Below, piece by piece: positions 54,969 through 63,975 of a DNA stretch of 64,000 nt. This DNA comes from Candidatus Krumholzibacteriota bacterium (GTDB taxonomy: Bacteria; Krumholzibacteriota; Krumholzibacteriia; JAJRXK01): assembly GCA_029262065.1 (NCBI GenBank), contig JAJDAC010000024.1, positions 56,070 through 120,069 of the forward strand, given 5' to 3'. The notes under the pieces were generated by a model. The model saw only the letters and a program-made list of their open reading frames with translations, was not told where the DNA came from and did not search any database. A program made the position numbers and the translations under genes. Within the stretch, counting starts at the first letter, position 1. Every line of letters starts with the position of its first letter.

Positions 54969-57900
54969 ATGAACGACATACAATTTGGCATCGCCGGTGG
55001 CGTTCGCATGGGCGTCCGATCGGTCATGGTGGCGGTCTCTCTCGTAGTTGCAATCGTGGCGCCCAGCTGGGCGTTGGACTCGGACGATTTCAATCGTGCC
55101 AATCTGGACCCCACGCGCTGGACGCTGGTGAATCCACTGGGCGATGGTCGCGTGGCCATGGTGGGGGCGGGCACTGGAGATGCCCAGGTCGTCCTCTCCA
55201 TTCCCGAGGGCCCATCGCACGACCCGTGGAACTCGACCAACAAGTCGCTTCGAATCATGCAGCCCGTGACCGATGCCGACCTCGAGTTGGAAGCAAAGTT
55301 CGATTCGGAGCCGTCGCTGCGGTACCAGATGCAGGGAATCGTGGTAGAGCAGGATTCCCAGAACTGGCTGCGGTTCGACGCGCTGCACGACGGAACGAGC
55401 CTTCGGATTTTTGCCGGTGCGACCGTGGGGGGGTCGTCGTCGCCGAAAGTGAACGTGGCCATCGTCAGCGGTGCCGCCGCCTTTATTCGCGTGGGACGCG
55501 TAGGCAACGAGTGGACGGTGTTCCACTCCGCCGACGGCGCCACCTGGAGCACCGCGGGCGTATTCAGCCACGTCATTACGGTGAATTCGGCCGGCGTGTT
55601 CGTAGCCAACCATGCAAGCTCGGGCTTGTCGCCGGCGGTATCTGCATCCATCGACTACTGCTTCGAAACCAGCGCGCCACTCGTGGACGACAGCGCGCTC
55701 GAACCGGACACTTGGGCGCCTCTTATCCACCGGATCGCCCAGGCCGTGGCCCCCAGCGAGCTGACCGTCTCATGGGCAACCGATGAACCCGCACTGGGCA
55801 CGGTGGAATACGGACTCACCATGGGATACGAGCTGGGTAGTATTTCCGATGGTGGTGGCACCAATGAACACGCCATCACGTTACCCGGACTCACGTCTGG
55901 CGATACGTTCCACTATCGGATTCTGTCGGAAGATGCGCTTGCGCAGGCGTCGGCTACGGACAACCTCGAGTTCACATTCGATCCCGAAGGCCCAACGATC
56001 GACGTGTGGTACGGCACGGATCAGTCGTTCGGACAATTCGGACGACCGCAGGTGTGGGTGAACATCATGGGCGACGTTTCCGACGTCGACGGCGTATCGG
56101 CCCTCGAGTACACGCTGAATGGATCGCCGCCGGTGGCTCTTACCGTGGGACCGGACGGTCGACGCCTGGTCTCCGCCGGAGACTTCAATGTGGACCTGGC
56201 CACCGACGATCTGTTGGTCGGCATCAACACGGTCGTGATTACCGCCACCGACGGGTTGAACAACGTCACCATGGAATCGGTGACCGTGAACTACCAAGCC
56301 GCCCCAATCTGGCCGCTTCCGTACGCGGTCGACTGGAGCACGTTGACTGGTGATGACGAGATCCAGGACGTGGCCCAGGTCGTCGACGGGAAGTGGACGC
56401 TCGACGGCGGCAACCTGCGTACCGTGGAGCCAGGTTACGACCGCCTGGTAGCGATGGGGGACATGGCGTGGGACAACCACGAGGTTCTGGTGCCCATCAC
56501 CATCCATACCCAACCCGGGGGCTACGGCGCTGGTATCTTGTTCCGGTGGAATGGTCACACCGACACGCCCGTGGTATGCAACCAGCCCAAGTGCGGCTAC
56601 CTACCCCTGGGAGCGATTCTCTGGGCGCGATCCGGACGCATCGAGATCTTTGGCAACGGCGGGTCCATCCTGGACACGCAGAGTCGCAGTCTGACGCCCG
56701 GCGTCACCTATTGGTTTCGTGGGCGCGTCGAGACCAACGGATTGGGCGGCCTATACCGGTTGAAGGTCTGGGAAGACGGCCAAGCTGAGCCCGTCGCTTG
56801 GGATATCACGGGTCAGGAGAATCTCAGTGACCCCCAGAGTGGTTCGGTGCTGCTCATCACGCACCAGGCTGACGTGAGTTTCGGCAACGTGTCCATCACC
56901 GAATTGGCCGGGCCACCAAATCTCGAACCGGTAGCCAACAACGACACCGCCTTCGTATCGCCGCTGGCATTCGAGGACATCGAGGTGCTGGCCAACGACA
57001 CCGATGTTGACGGGACCCTCGCGATCAACACGGTTTCCGTGACCGTGCTCCCCGCTTTCGGAACCGCGTTGGCCGATTCGCTGACCGGATTGATCACATA
57101 CACGAATACCGATTCGACCGCGGCCAGCGACTCGTTCCAGTACACGGTCGAAGACAACGACGGGGCGGTGTCGAATGCAGCTACCGTGACCGTCTACATC
57201 GGCGAGCAGACTGGCGATGTGGTCTCGGATGATTTCAACCAGTGCGAGCTGGACCCCGGGCTGTGGTCGGTAGTGAACCCCGTAGGCGACGGTACGGTCG
57301 AGATGGTTGGTGCCGGCAGTGGCGATGCCCACCTGGCCCTGTCGCTTCCGGCTGGCAGCGCGCACGACGCCTGGGGTGGCGGCGGACTGAACGAAACCGT
57401 GCGCGTCATGCAATCGGTGTTGGACGTGGACTTCCGCGCCGAACTCAAGTTCAACGCCGAGCCCGTCGATGGGTTCAACGACCAAGGGTTCCTGGTGGAA
57501 CAGGATGCTGACAACTGGTTGCGATTCGACGTGTACCACAGCGGATCGGCGCTGAAGGCGTTCATTGGTTCGACGAGCGGGGGAAGCAATACAAGCCATC
57601 TGAATGGTTCGATCCCCGTGGGTACCGCCTCGTACCTTCGGCTCGAGCGAACCGGAAACGACTGGACTTTTTCCTATTCTCCTGATGGCACCGCATGGAC
57701 CGTAGCCGGTGCTCTGACGCACGCACTCAACGTGGGTTCGGTTGGTGTGTTCGCGGGCAATCCCGTGGCCGGGTTAGCGTTCACGTCAGAAGTGGACTAC
57801 ATGTTCAGCGTCAACGATCCCATCACCCCCGAAGACGGCGAGCTGAACGCGGTAGGGGTAAACGTGGTGGGAAACGGGAATGTCGTTGTGACACCCAACG

Positions 57901-58364
57901 AGGCGTCCTACGCCTGCGGGCAGGTCGTGTCGCTGACGGCGATACCCGACGTGGATTGGGTTTTCGATGGTTGGTCGGGTGACCTGGCCGGCACGGACAA
58001 TCCGGGGGCACTGGTTGTGGACGGGCCTATGCAGGTAAGCGCAACGTTTGTGCCCGATCTCACGGCCGTCGATGGACCGGCCGGGTTGGGCCACGCGCTA
58101 CTGGGCGTGTATCCGAACCCGTTCAATCCCTCGACCCGTGTGTCGGTTCGGGTCGCCGCGGAGTCGTTGGTTCGCGTGGACATTTTTGACGCGGCGGGGC
58201 GCCGGGTGCGTAGCCTGCTCAACGACGTCCGCCCGGCGGGCGATCACATGATTACCTGGGACGGCCGGTCCGACGATGGTGGCCGTGTAGGGTCGGGGGT
58301 GTACCACGTTCGGTACTCCGCCGGTGGATTCATGGCCACGCGAAAGTTGGCGCTGATCAAGTAG
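54969..58364 (+). CDS. Large secreted multidomain protein with two DUF1349-type domains and FlgD-Ig/T9SS-like C-terminus
   Basis: 1131 aa, starting one base after the previous stop; signal peptide about 1-36 (ending SWALD). Order: DUF1349-type domain (38-235); an Fn3-like domain of the purple-acid-phosphatase-N kind (VSWATDEPALGTVEYGL); an Ig-like region (330-435); a LamG-like domain (440-650: GYGAGILFRWNGHTD); a cadherin-like VCBS-type repeat (NDTDVDGTLAINTVSV); a second DUF1349-type domain (about 755-955); an InlB/Bacteroidetes-type repeat (VVVTPNEASYACGQVVSLTAIP, FDGWSGD); and the sorting domain (HALLGVYPNPFNPSTRVSV to TRKLALIK). No catalytic module is clear; surface adhesion or carbohydrate binding is likely. 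Confidence 0.9.
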   Translation: MNDIQFGIAGGVRMGVRSVMVAVSLVVAIVAPSWALDSDDFNRANLDPTRWTLVNPLGDGRVAMVGAGTGDAQVVLSIPEGPSHDPWNSTNKSLRIMQPVTDADLELEAKFDSEPSLRYQMQGIVVEQDSQNWLRFDALHDGTSLRIFAGATVGGSSSPKVNVAIVSGAAAFIRVGRVGNEWTVFHSADGATWSTAGVFSHVITVNSAGVFVANHASSGLSPAVSASIDYCFETSAPLVDDSALEPDTWAPLIHRIAQAVAPSELTVSWATDEPALGTVEYGLTMGYELGSISDGGGTNEHAITLPGLTSGDTFHYRILSEDALAQASATDNLEFTFDPEGPTIDVWYGTDQSFGQFGRPQVWVNIMGDVSDVDGVSALEYTLNGSPPVALTVGPDGRRLVSAGDFNVDLATDDLLVGINTVVITATDGLNNVTMESVTVNYQAAPIWPLPYAVDWSTLTGDDEIQDVAQVVDGKWTLDGGNLRTVEPGYDRLVAMGDMAWDNHEVLVPITIHTQPGGYGAGILFRWNGHTDTPVVCNQPKCGYLPLGAILWARSGRIEIFGNGGSILDTQSRSLTPGVTYWFRGRVETNGLGGLYRLKVWEDGQAEPVAWDITGQENLSDPQSGSVLLITHQADVSFGNVSITELAGPPNLEPVANNDTAFVSPLAFEDIEVLANDTDVDGTLAINTVSVTVLPAFGTALADSLTGLITYTNTDSTAASDSFQYTVEDNDGAVSNAATVTVYIGEQTGDVVSDDFNQCELDPGLWSVVNPVGDGTVEMVGAGSGDAHLALSLPAGSAHDAWGGGGLNETVRVMQSVLDVDFRAELKFNAEPVDGFNDQGFLVEQDADNWLRFDVYHSGSALKAFIGSTSGGSNTSHLNGSIPVGTASYLRLERTGNDWTFSYSPDGTAWTVAGALTHALNVGSVGVFAGNPVAGLAFTSEVDYMFSVNDPITPEDGELNAVGVNVVGNGNVVVTPNEASYACGQVVSLTAIPDVDWVFDGWSGDLAGTDNPGALVVDGPMQVSATFVPDLTAVDGPAGLGHALLGVYPNPFNPSTRVSVRVAAESLVRVDIFDAAGRRVRSLLNDVRPAGDHMITWDGRSDDGGRVGSGVYHVRYSAGGFMATRKLALIK

Positions 58365-58452
58365 ACGGGCCGTCGCTACGCTAGTTTTCACTACAGGCAA
58401 GACGGAGCCGGTGGTATCGTGCCGCCGAACGCCTGGCCAAGGTGATGCTGCA

Positions 58453-59610
58453 ATGTCGACGTCCGATGAACTGACCAACAACGTCTTGTCCCGCGAGCCC
58501 CTCGCCTCCGACGAACAAGATGTCAGGGAGGGAATCGCTCTCTGCCTCAGTGGCGGCGGCTACCGCGCCATGCTGTTCCACGTGGGCGTGTTGTGGCGAC
58601 TCCACGACGCCGGCCTTCTGCCCAAGATCAAACGGGTTTCGAGCGTGTCGGGTGGATCGATCACCGCCGCCCAGCTGGGTGTGCAGTGGAAGCGCCTGAA
58701 GCTCGACCCCGCCGATCCCAGCGATTTCATCACGCACGTCGTGACGCCCATCAGAACCCTTGGTTCCAAGTCGATCGATGTGAAGTCGGTCCTCAAGGGA
58801 ATTTTCTGGAGAGGATCCGCGGCGGACCACATAACCAAGGCGTACCGAAAGCACCTGTACGGCGAGGCGACGCTTCAGGACTTTCCCCGCGACGACGAAG
58901 GCCCTCGCTTCGTGGTGAATTCCACCAACGTGCAGTCCGGAGTCCTGTGGCGATTCTCGAAACCTTATATGTGGGACTATCGCGTAGGGAAGATCGCCAA
59001 CCCCACCACCAGCATCGCCACCGCAGTCGCGGCGTCTTCAGCCTTCCCACCGGTACTCTCGCCGTTGAATCTGAAGTTCGATCCGTCGGATTTTGTTCCG
59101 AACACCGGGCAGGATCTTCAAAGGCCGCCGTACACGAAGAAAGTGGTTCTTTCCGACGGCGGTGTGTACGACAACATGGGCCTGGAAACCGCGATAAAGC
59201 AGTACAAGACGCTCTTCGTAAGCAATGCGGGCGGCATCCTCGGCAGCAAGGAAAAGCCCAAGGGCGACTGGGTTCGGCATGTGGTTCGGGTCCTGAACAT
59301 GATCAACAGCCAAGTGCGGTCGCTGCGGGTGCGTCAACTCATCGATCTGTACAATAGCAACGAACGCAACGGAGCCTACTGGAGTATCCGGGCCGACATC
59401 GACGACTACCGGGTTTCGCCGCGACTTCCGTGCCCGTTGGATCAAACCACGAAGCTGGCCGAGGTGAGCACGCGGTTGGCCAAACTGGATGCCGCGACGC
59501 AGGAGGGCCTGATCAACTGGGGCTACGGCATTACCGATGCCGCCATCCGAACCTACTACGACAACCAGATTCCCATGGGGTCCTTCCCTTATCCCGACCG
59601 AGAAGTCTAG
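58453..59610 (+). CDS. Patatin-like phospholipase
   Basis: 385 aa from the ATG at 58453 (AAGGTG upstream), with no signal peptide, so cytoplasmic unless secreted otherwise. It has the patatin catalytic set: oxyanion loop SGGGYRAM (33-40), nucleophile S66 in SSVSGGS (a GxSxG variant), and the dyad aspartate in SDGGVYDNMG (near residue 233). Patatins cleave acyl chains from phospholipids. It is the first gene of a tight three-gene set with a metallopeptidase 13 bases after and a metallo-hydrolase after that. Patatins of this kind serve as membrane-attacking effectors in some phage-defence systems, but no cyclase or sensor protein is present here. Confidence 0.88.
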   Translation: MSTSDELTNNVLSREPLASDEQDVREGIALCLSGGGYRAMLFHVGVLWRLHDAGLLPKIKRVSSVSGGSITAAQLGVQWKRLKLDPADPSDFITHVVTPIRTLGSKSIDVKSVLKGIFWRGSAADHITKAYRKHLYGEATLQDFPRDDEGPRFVVNSTNVQSGVLWRFSKPYMWDYRVGKIANPTTSIATAVAASSAFPPVLSPLNLKFDPSDFVPNTGQDLQRPPYTKKVVLSDGGVYDNMGLETAIKQYKTLFVSNAGGILGSKEKPKGDWVRHVVRVLNMINSQVRSLRVRQLIDLYNSNERNGAYWSIRADIDDYRVSPRLPCPLDQTTKLAEVSTRLAKLDAATQEGLINWGYGITDAAIRTYYDNQIPMGSFPYPDREV

Positions 59611-59623
59611 ATCAGGAGATACC

Positions 59624-61366
59624 GTGACCACGACGCCCATCCCCCGGCCCACGCGGCGACCGCTGCAGATCTACTCGAAGGATCCCATCACGCCCACCGA
59701 GACCACGGTCATCGACATTGCCAACGAAGCCTTGAAGCCCGGTCCAGTGGGTCCCCGGATCGCGGTCATAGACTACGACACCGCGCGTAAGACCTACTAC
59801 GAACCGGTGGACCTCGATGAGCCCAACCTGCTGATGCAGCAGGGCCTATCTCCTACCGAGTCGGATCCGCGTTTCCACCAGCAAATGGTGTACGCGGTGG
59901 CCACCAAGGTTCTGGAAAACTTCGATCATGCGCTGGGTCGCAAGGTCCAGTTCCCCCGGGGGTCAAAACTCAGGATCCTGCCGCACGCGTTTCACGGCAC
60001 CAACGCCTACTTCGACCCCAAGCTGAACGCCGTATTGTTCGGGTACTTCCAGGCGAATAGCAAGTTTCCCGGGCGAAACCTACCGCGCCAGATGGTTTTC
60101 ACCTGTCTGTCGCATGACATCATCGCCCACGAGGTGACCCACGCCATCGTGTATCGCCTACGTCGTCATTTCAGCGAACCCACGAACATCGACGTGCTTG
60201 CGTTCCACGAGGGATTCTCGGACATCGTCGCGCTGATGCAGCACTTCAGCTATACGAAGCTGCTGGAGTATCACATCCAGAAGACCCGCACCTACCTCCA
60301 CGAAGCCAAGATGTTGGTGGGGCTGGCCCAACAATTCGGCGAGGCCACGGGCATGGGGAGAGCGCTTCGTTCGGCCATTGAACCCAGCGGGGACATCAAG
60401 GTGCTTTCGGACAACGTCGTAGCACCCCACGACCGCGGTGCCATCCTGGTGGCCGCGATCTTCGACGCGTTCTTCCAGATCTACCAGGCCAGGATCAAGG
60501 ACCTGGTACGCATCGCGACCGGGGGAACCGGAACCCTTCCCGAAGGCGACCTGCCTCCCGATCTGGTCAACCGCGTGGCCCGCGAAGCCAGCAAGGCCGC
60601 CGGCAGCGTGCTGAACATGTGCATGCGCGCGTTCGACTACCTTCCTCCGGTGGACATCACGTTCGGGGACTACCTACGAGCGTTGATCACCGCGGATGCG
60701 GAGGTTGTGAGCCAGGATCGTCTGGATCAACGCACCATTGTCATCGAGTGCTTCCGCAAGCGGAACATCCGCCCCGAAGGCGTCGTATCCCAAGCCGAGT
60801 CGTCGTTGCGCTGGACCGGAGCTCCGGGGTTGGAACGGATTCCGGGGGAAGTGCTTCGTCACGTGGCCGTGGACGTGAACGTGGACATCTACGGGACCGA
60901 CGAGCAGGGCGTGCGCCAGAAGGGTCAGCGAGCCGTGGCCAGGGCTCTCCATGCCTACGCCAAACGGAACGCCGCAAAGCTGCAACTGGACCCGAACACA
61001 CCGATCGCCGTCGAAGGCTTCCACCCTTCGTACCGTGTTGCCCCGGACGGCTGTTTGCTGATCGATCTGATCGCGCAGTTCGTGCAGACCGACCGTTCCT
61101 ACACCCGCGATCTGGGTGGCGTTCCGCTGCGGGGCGGTACGACGATCATCGCCAGCCATGACGGGGAGGTCCGCTTCGTGATTGCGAAGCCACTGCCCAA
61201 GCAAGGAAGCGCCAGCAGTCCCGGCGCGGAACGGCTGGCCAAACAACGGGCGTACATCCATCAGCAGGACTACCGCGACGCCCACCTTGCATGGGGTGGC
61301 AAGACCTACTGGGACACCAGGACTCAGCGACGGATGAGCTTCAAAGCCCTGTGCGGGGGGCGATAG
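59624..61366 (+). CDS. Gluzincin-type (M4-like) metallopeptidase in a hydrolase cassette
   Basis: 580 aa from the GTG at 59624, about five bases after AGGAGA, with no signal peptide. The zinc motif is HEVTH (169-173), with the third ligand glutamate E196 in FHEGFSD, giving the HExxH-x22-E spacing of thermolysin-like gluzincins (compare the NEAxSD motif). Residues 1-155 precede the catalytic core and have no named domain. Residues 330-580 have no family I recognise, with a peptidoglycan-like or alpha/beta look (IRPEGVVSQAESSLRWTG, DVDIYGTDEQGVRQK). The lack of a signal or propeptide is odd for a thermolysin relative. It begins 13 bases after the patatin gene and ends two bases before the MBL gene. 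Confidence 0.83.
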   Translation: MTTTPIPRPTRRPLQIYSKDPITPTETTVIDIANEALKPGPVGPRIAVIDYDTARKTYYEPVDLDEPNLLMQQGLSPTESDPRFHQQMVYAVATKVLENFDHALGRKVQFPRGSKLRILPHAFHGTNAYFDPKLNAVLFGYFQANSKFPGRNLPRQMVFTCLSHDIIAHEVTHAIVYRLRRHFSEPTNIDVLAFHEGFSDIVALMQHFSYTKLLEYHIQKTRTYLHEAKMLVGLAQQFGEATGMGRALRSAIEPSGDIKVLSDNVVAPHDRGAILVAAIFDAFFQIYQARIKDLVRIATGGTGTLPEGDLPPDLVNRVAREASKAAGSVLNMCMRAFDYLPPVDITFGDYLRALITADAEVVSQDRLDQRTIVIECFRKRNIRPEGVVSQAESSLRWTGAPGLERIPGEVLRHVAVDVNVDIYGTDEQGVRQKGQRAVARALHAYAKRNAAKLQLDPNTPIAVEGFHPSYRVAPDGCLLIDLIAQFVQTDRSYTRDLGGVPLRGGTTIIASHDGEVRFVIAKPLPKQGSASSPGAERLAKQRAYIHQQDYRDAHLAWGGKTYWDTRTQRRMSFKALCGGR

Positions 61367-61368
61367 CC

Positions 61369-62562
61369 ATGAGCGTAACCGTGAGAATGTACAACGTGGG
61401 TTTCGGCGACTGTTTCCTGATGCTCCTGCCGACCGATGACGGCGTGAAGAAGGTCCTGATCGACTGCGGTTCGATCAAGAAACACAAGAAGGATATGGAC
61501 CAGGTGGCCAGGAGGGTCGTACAGGATGTGACCGAGGCCGACGGCATCCCGCGCATCGACATCGTTGTCTGCACGCACCGTCACAAGGACCACGTGGGCG
61601 GCTTCTCCAGAAGCGTGTGGGACGACGTGGTCGTGGGCGAGGTATGGATGCCGTGGACGGAACATCCCACCGATCCCGCCGCCCGCGAGATCCGCGATGC
61701 ACAGCACAATCTGGCCTTGGCACTGCGCGCGCGCCTGAATGCCAGGTCGGGCCTGAAGCAGTATCTAAGCCTGGCCGAGAACGCGCTGTCGAACGATTCG
61801 GCCATGCGAAAGCTGCACTCGGGATTCAAAGGCAGTCCCGCGCGGTTGTTCCTTCCCGGAGATTCGAAGGCGGATGGCTCGATCAACACCACGCGGTTGC
61901 CGGGTGTCGACGCGTTCGTGCTGGGGCCAAGCAAGGACCCCGAGATCATCCGTGACATGAACCCTCCCGAGGGCCAGAGCTATCTGCAGCTCATGGGCGT
62001 GGGAACGGAGAGCGAAAAAGGAAAGGACCAACAAGAGCGCAAGTCACCGGAGCCGTTCAAGTCCGACTGGGACCATACCGGCGTTCCTGGACTGTCGGCG
62101 GCGGAGAAGAAGACGCTCGGCACCATCGGCGATGATCTGGATCAAGCCGTGGCTGTGAGCCTGGACAGCGCAGTGAACGGGACGAGTCTCATGCTGGCCT
62201 TCCGGGTGAACGACCGGACTCTGCTGTTTCCGGGCGATGCCCAGTGGGGAACCTGGGATGCGGCCATGAACAACCCGGCGTGGAGAACCCTTCTGCGTGA
62301 GACCATCTTCTACAAGGTGGGTCACCACGGAAGCCACAACTCCACACCAGTCGACTTCGTGGAAGACGATCAGGGTCTCATCATGGACAGTTGCATGGTG
62401 TCCGTGACGCCGAAGGGAAGCTGGGACATACCGCGCAAGCCATTGCTGGACCAGCTGGAGGCGATGTCGGAGTACGGGTACGTGAGGAGCGACGCGTCGT
62501 CGGTATCGGAGTTCTTCAAGCGCGAGGGGGATTGGTATATCGAGGCGGAGATTCCGGTGTAG
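61369..62562 (+). CDS. ComEC/Rec2-like metallo-beta-lactamase-fold hydrolase
   Basis: 397 aa from the ATG at 61369, two bases after the metallopeptidase stop. It lacks a signal peptide. The opening MYNVGFGDCFLMLLP is the form of ComEC-type soluble MBL proteins (normally VGxGDxxLI). The zinc motif is THRHKDHVGG (HxHxDH, 70-75). Later metal residues are in FPGDAQWG and VGHHGSHNST. Residues 120-230 are a charged insertion. Such stand-alone ComEC-like hydrolases are thought to act on nucleotides or nucleic acids. It is the last gene of the patatin-peptidase-MBL set, facing the ATP-grasp gene. Confidence 0.87.
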   Translation: MSVTVRMYNVGFGDCFLMLLPTDDGVKKVLIDCGSIKKHKKDMDQVARRVVQDVTEADGIPRIDIVVCTHRHKDHVGGFSRSVWDDVVVGEVWMPWTEHPTDPAAREIRDAQHNLALALRARLNARSGLKQYLSLAENALSNDSAMRKLHSGFKGSPARLFLPGDSKADGSINTTRLPGVDAFVLGPSKDPEIIRDMNPPEGQSYLQLMGVGTESEKGKDQQERKSPEPFKSDWDHTGVPGLSAAEKKTLGTIGDDLDQAVAVSLDSAVNGTSLMLAFRVNDRTLLFPGDAQWGTWDAAMNNPAWRTLLRETIFYKVGHHGSHNSTPVDFVEDDQGLIMDSCMVSVTPKGSWDIPRKPLLDQLEAMSEYGYVRSDASSVSEFFKREGDWYIEAEIPV

Positions 62563-62574
62563 CAAGCGGCCGGT

Positions 62575-63738
62575 CTAGACTTCCATGTGGAACTTCAAGT
62601 GGGCGTCGATCTCATCGAGGGCTTCTTCGACATCGGCTTCGCGATCGGCCCGCACCAGCACGCGTCCCACGTCGCGACCCACGCCAGTACGATCTTCGAT
62701 CTGTGAACCCACGTCGACTTTGAGCTTGGTGCCTACCACCGATGGCAGTGAGTTGACGTGGTCGACACCTTCGATCTTCGCTATCCGGCCCGGTCCTGGG
62801 TGCAGGATGGCCACGCCGGCCACGGCCGTTGGTTGTTTGGGAAATTCGAACGGCTGGTCTAGCTCCATGGCTACCATGGCATTCCACGGATCGAAACCCC
62901 ACGCCAGTTCCAACAAGTCCATGATGTAGCCACCGGGTGGTCGCAACGCCACTTCGCCGAACAGAACACCCTTCCCGGTCAGATACACTTCCAGGTGAGT
63001 CATGCCCCACCTGATGTCGAGTGCGTCGATGACCCGCCGGTTGACGTCCAGGATCTCCTGCATCGTTGTACCGGGAAACGTGGCTGGAGCGATATTCATC
63101 CGCGTCTTGCGATGGTACCGGGTGACATTCTCGAAACGGATCTCTCCCTGATGGATGAAAGACTCCACGCTGGCCTCGGGAGCGTCGACATAGCGCTCGA
63201 GAATGCATCCGCGCAGCGAGGTGGTCGCCAGTTCTTCCGCGCTGCGCACGAACGCAATGCCGCGTCCGCCGCTCATGAGCAGAGGCTTCACCACCACTGG
63301 TAGGCCCAGGCGCTCGACGATTTCAGTTGTGGCCGGCGCTCGGCTCCCACCCAGAAAATCGGTCATCGGAACGGAGAACTGAGCAAGGTGACGTTTCATG
63401 TCCAGCTTGTTGCGACAGCGTAGAACGGTCGATTGTGGATAGCGGCGGGCGTCGAGCAGCCGACGCATCATGGCCGCAGCGATCACGGCCGTTTCGGTGC
63501 CCGCGATGACGTGCGTGAAGGGACCGTGGTTCGCTAGTGTTTGGGCGACCAATTGAGCTTGTTCGCGATCGACCTCGAGTGGTGCGGTATGCACGTACGA
63601 GGCGTCCGCGCGCGGGCCTGGTTTCTCTTGCCACACCACGAACGGAATTTCCTGCGCTCGAAGAGCCCTGCAGAGGCCGCGCCGCGGACCTACTACGAGC
63701 ACACGAAGCAGCGGAGTCGGGCTATTCTCTTTCGTCAC
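62575..63738 (-). CDS. ATP-grasp family ligase (carboxylate-amine ligase type)
   Basis: 387 aa from a GTG at 63738 with AGGAG about ten bases upstream. N-terminal pre-ATP-grasp domain about 10-105 (LRVLVVGPRRGLCRALRAQEIPFVVW). The ATP-grasp core covers about 110-310, with PVVVKPLLMSGGRGIAFV, CILERYVDAPEASVESFIH and the metal/ATP segment VLFGEVALRPPGGYIMDLL. The shape is like that of L-amino-acid ligases and BacD-like or carbamoyl-phosphate-synthase-like enzymes, which join a carboxylate to an amine via an acyl phosphate. Substrates are unknown. No adjacent biosynthesis genes are seen on its strand within the window. Confidence 0.85.
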   Translation of the reverse strand: MTKENSPTPLLRVLVVGPRRGLCRALRAQEIPFVVWQEKPGPRADASYVHTAPLEVDREQAQLVAQTLANHGPFTHVIAGTETAVIAAAMMRRLLDARRYPQSTVLRCRNKLDMKRHLAQFSVPMTDFLGGSRAPATTEIVERLGLPVVVKPLLMSGGRGIAFVRSAEELATTSLRGCILERYVDAPEASVESFIHQGEIRFENVTRYHRKTRMNIAPATFPGTTMQEILDVNRRVIDALDIRWGMTHLEVYLTGKGVLFGEVALRPPGGYIMDLLELAWGFDPWNAMVAMELDQPFEFPKQPTAVAGVAILHPGPGRIAKIEGVDHVNSLPSVVGTKLKVDVGSQIEDRTGVGRDVGRVLVRADREADVEEALDEIDAHLKFHMEV

Positions 63739-63884
63739 GCCGCAAACGCTCCTGTTCTATCCCCTTGCTTTCCGGCCGGGCCAAGTGGGAATCATGATGT
63801 TCCAACGGCAACGAGTAAAGGCCATTTTCCAGGGCGAGGCGCGATCAGTAGACTACTCTCTAGACCCTATGGAACGGCTGGACC

Positions 63885-63901
63885 CCCGCGATGATCGCGG
63901 G
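63885..63901. promoter_or_regulatory. 17-bp perfect inverted repeat in the divergent region at the right end
   Basis: CCCGCGAT-G-ATCGCGGG is a perfect palindrome with a 1-base centre. It lies about 75 bases before the gene at 63976 and 147 bases from the ATP-grasp start. Such symmetry with a one-base loop suggests a DNA-binding site rather than an RNA hairpin. Confidence 0.4.
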
Positions 63902-63975
63902 TTGGATAGAGGTGTTAACCGAACATCCAGAGCCGCAGGCGACACGTAGTCGCTTGAACTTACGGAGGTCCAACC

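Noticed and set aside
43404..58364. Presence of type IX secretion machinery genes
   Set aside because: Only substrates with FlgD-Ig/T9SS-like ends are present; no PorK/L/M/N/T/U or SprA-like gene was found in the window.
58453..62562. CBASS-type anti-phage system
   Set aside because: The patatin is suggestive, but there is no cyclic-oligonucleotide synthase (CD-NTase) or ancillary gene nearby; treated as an uncharacterised cassette.
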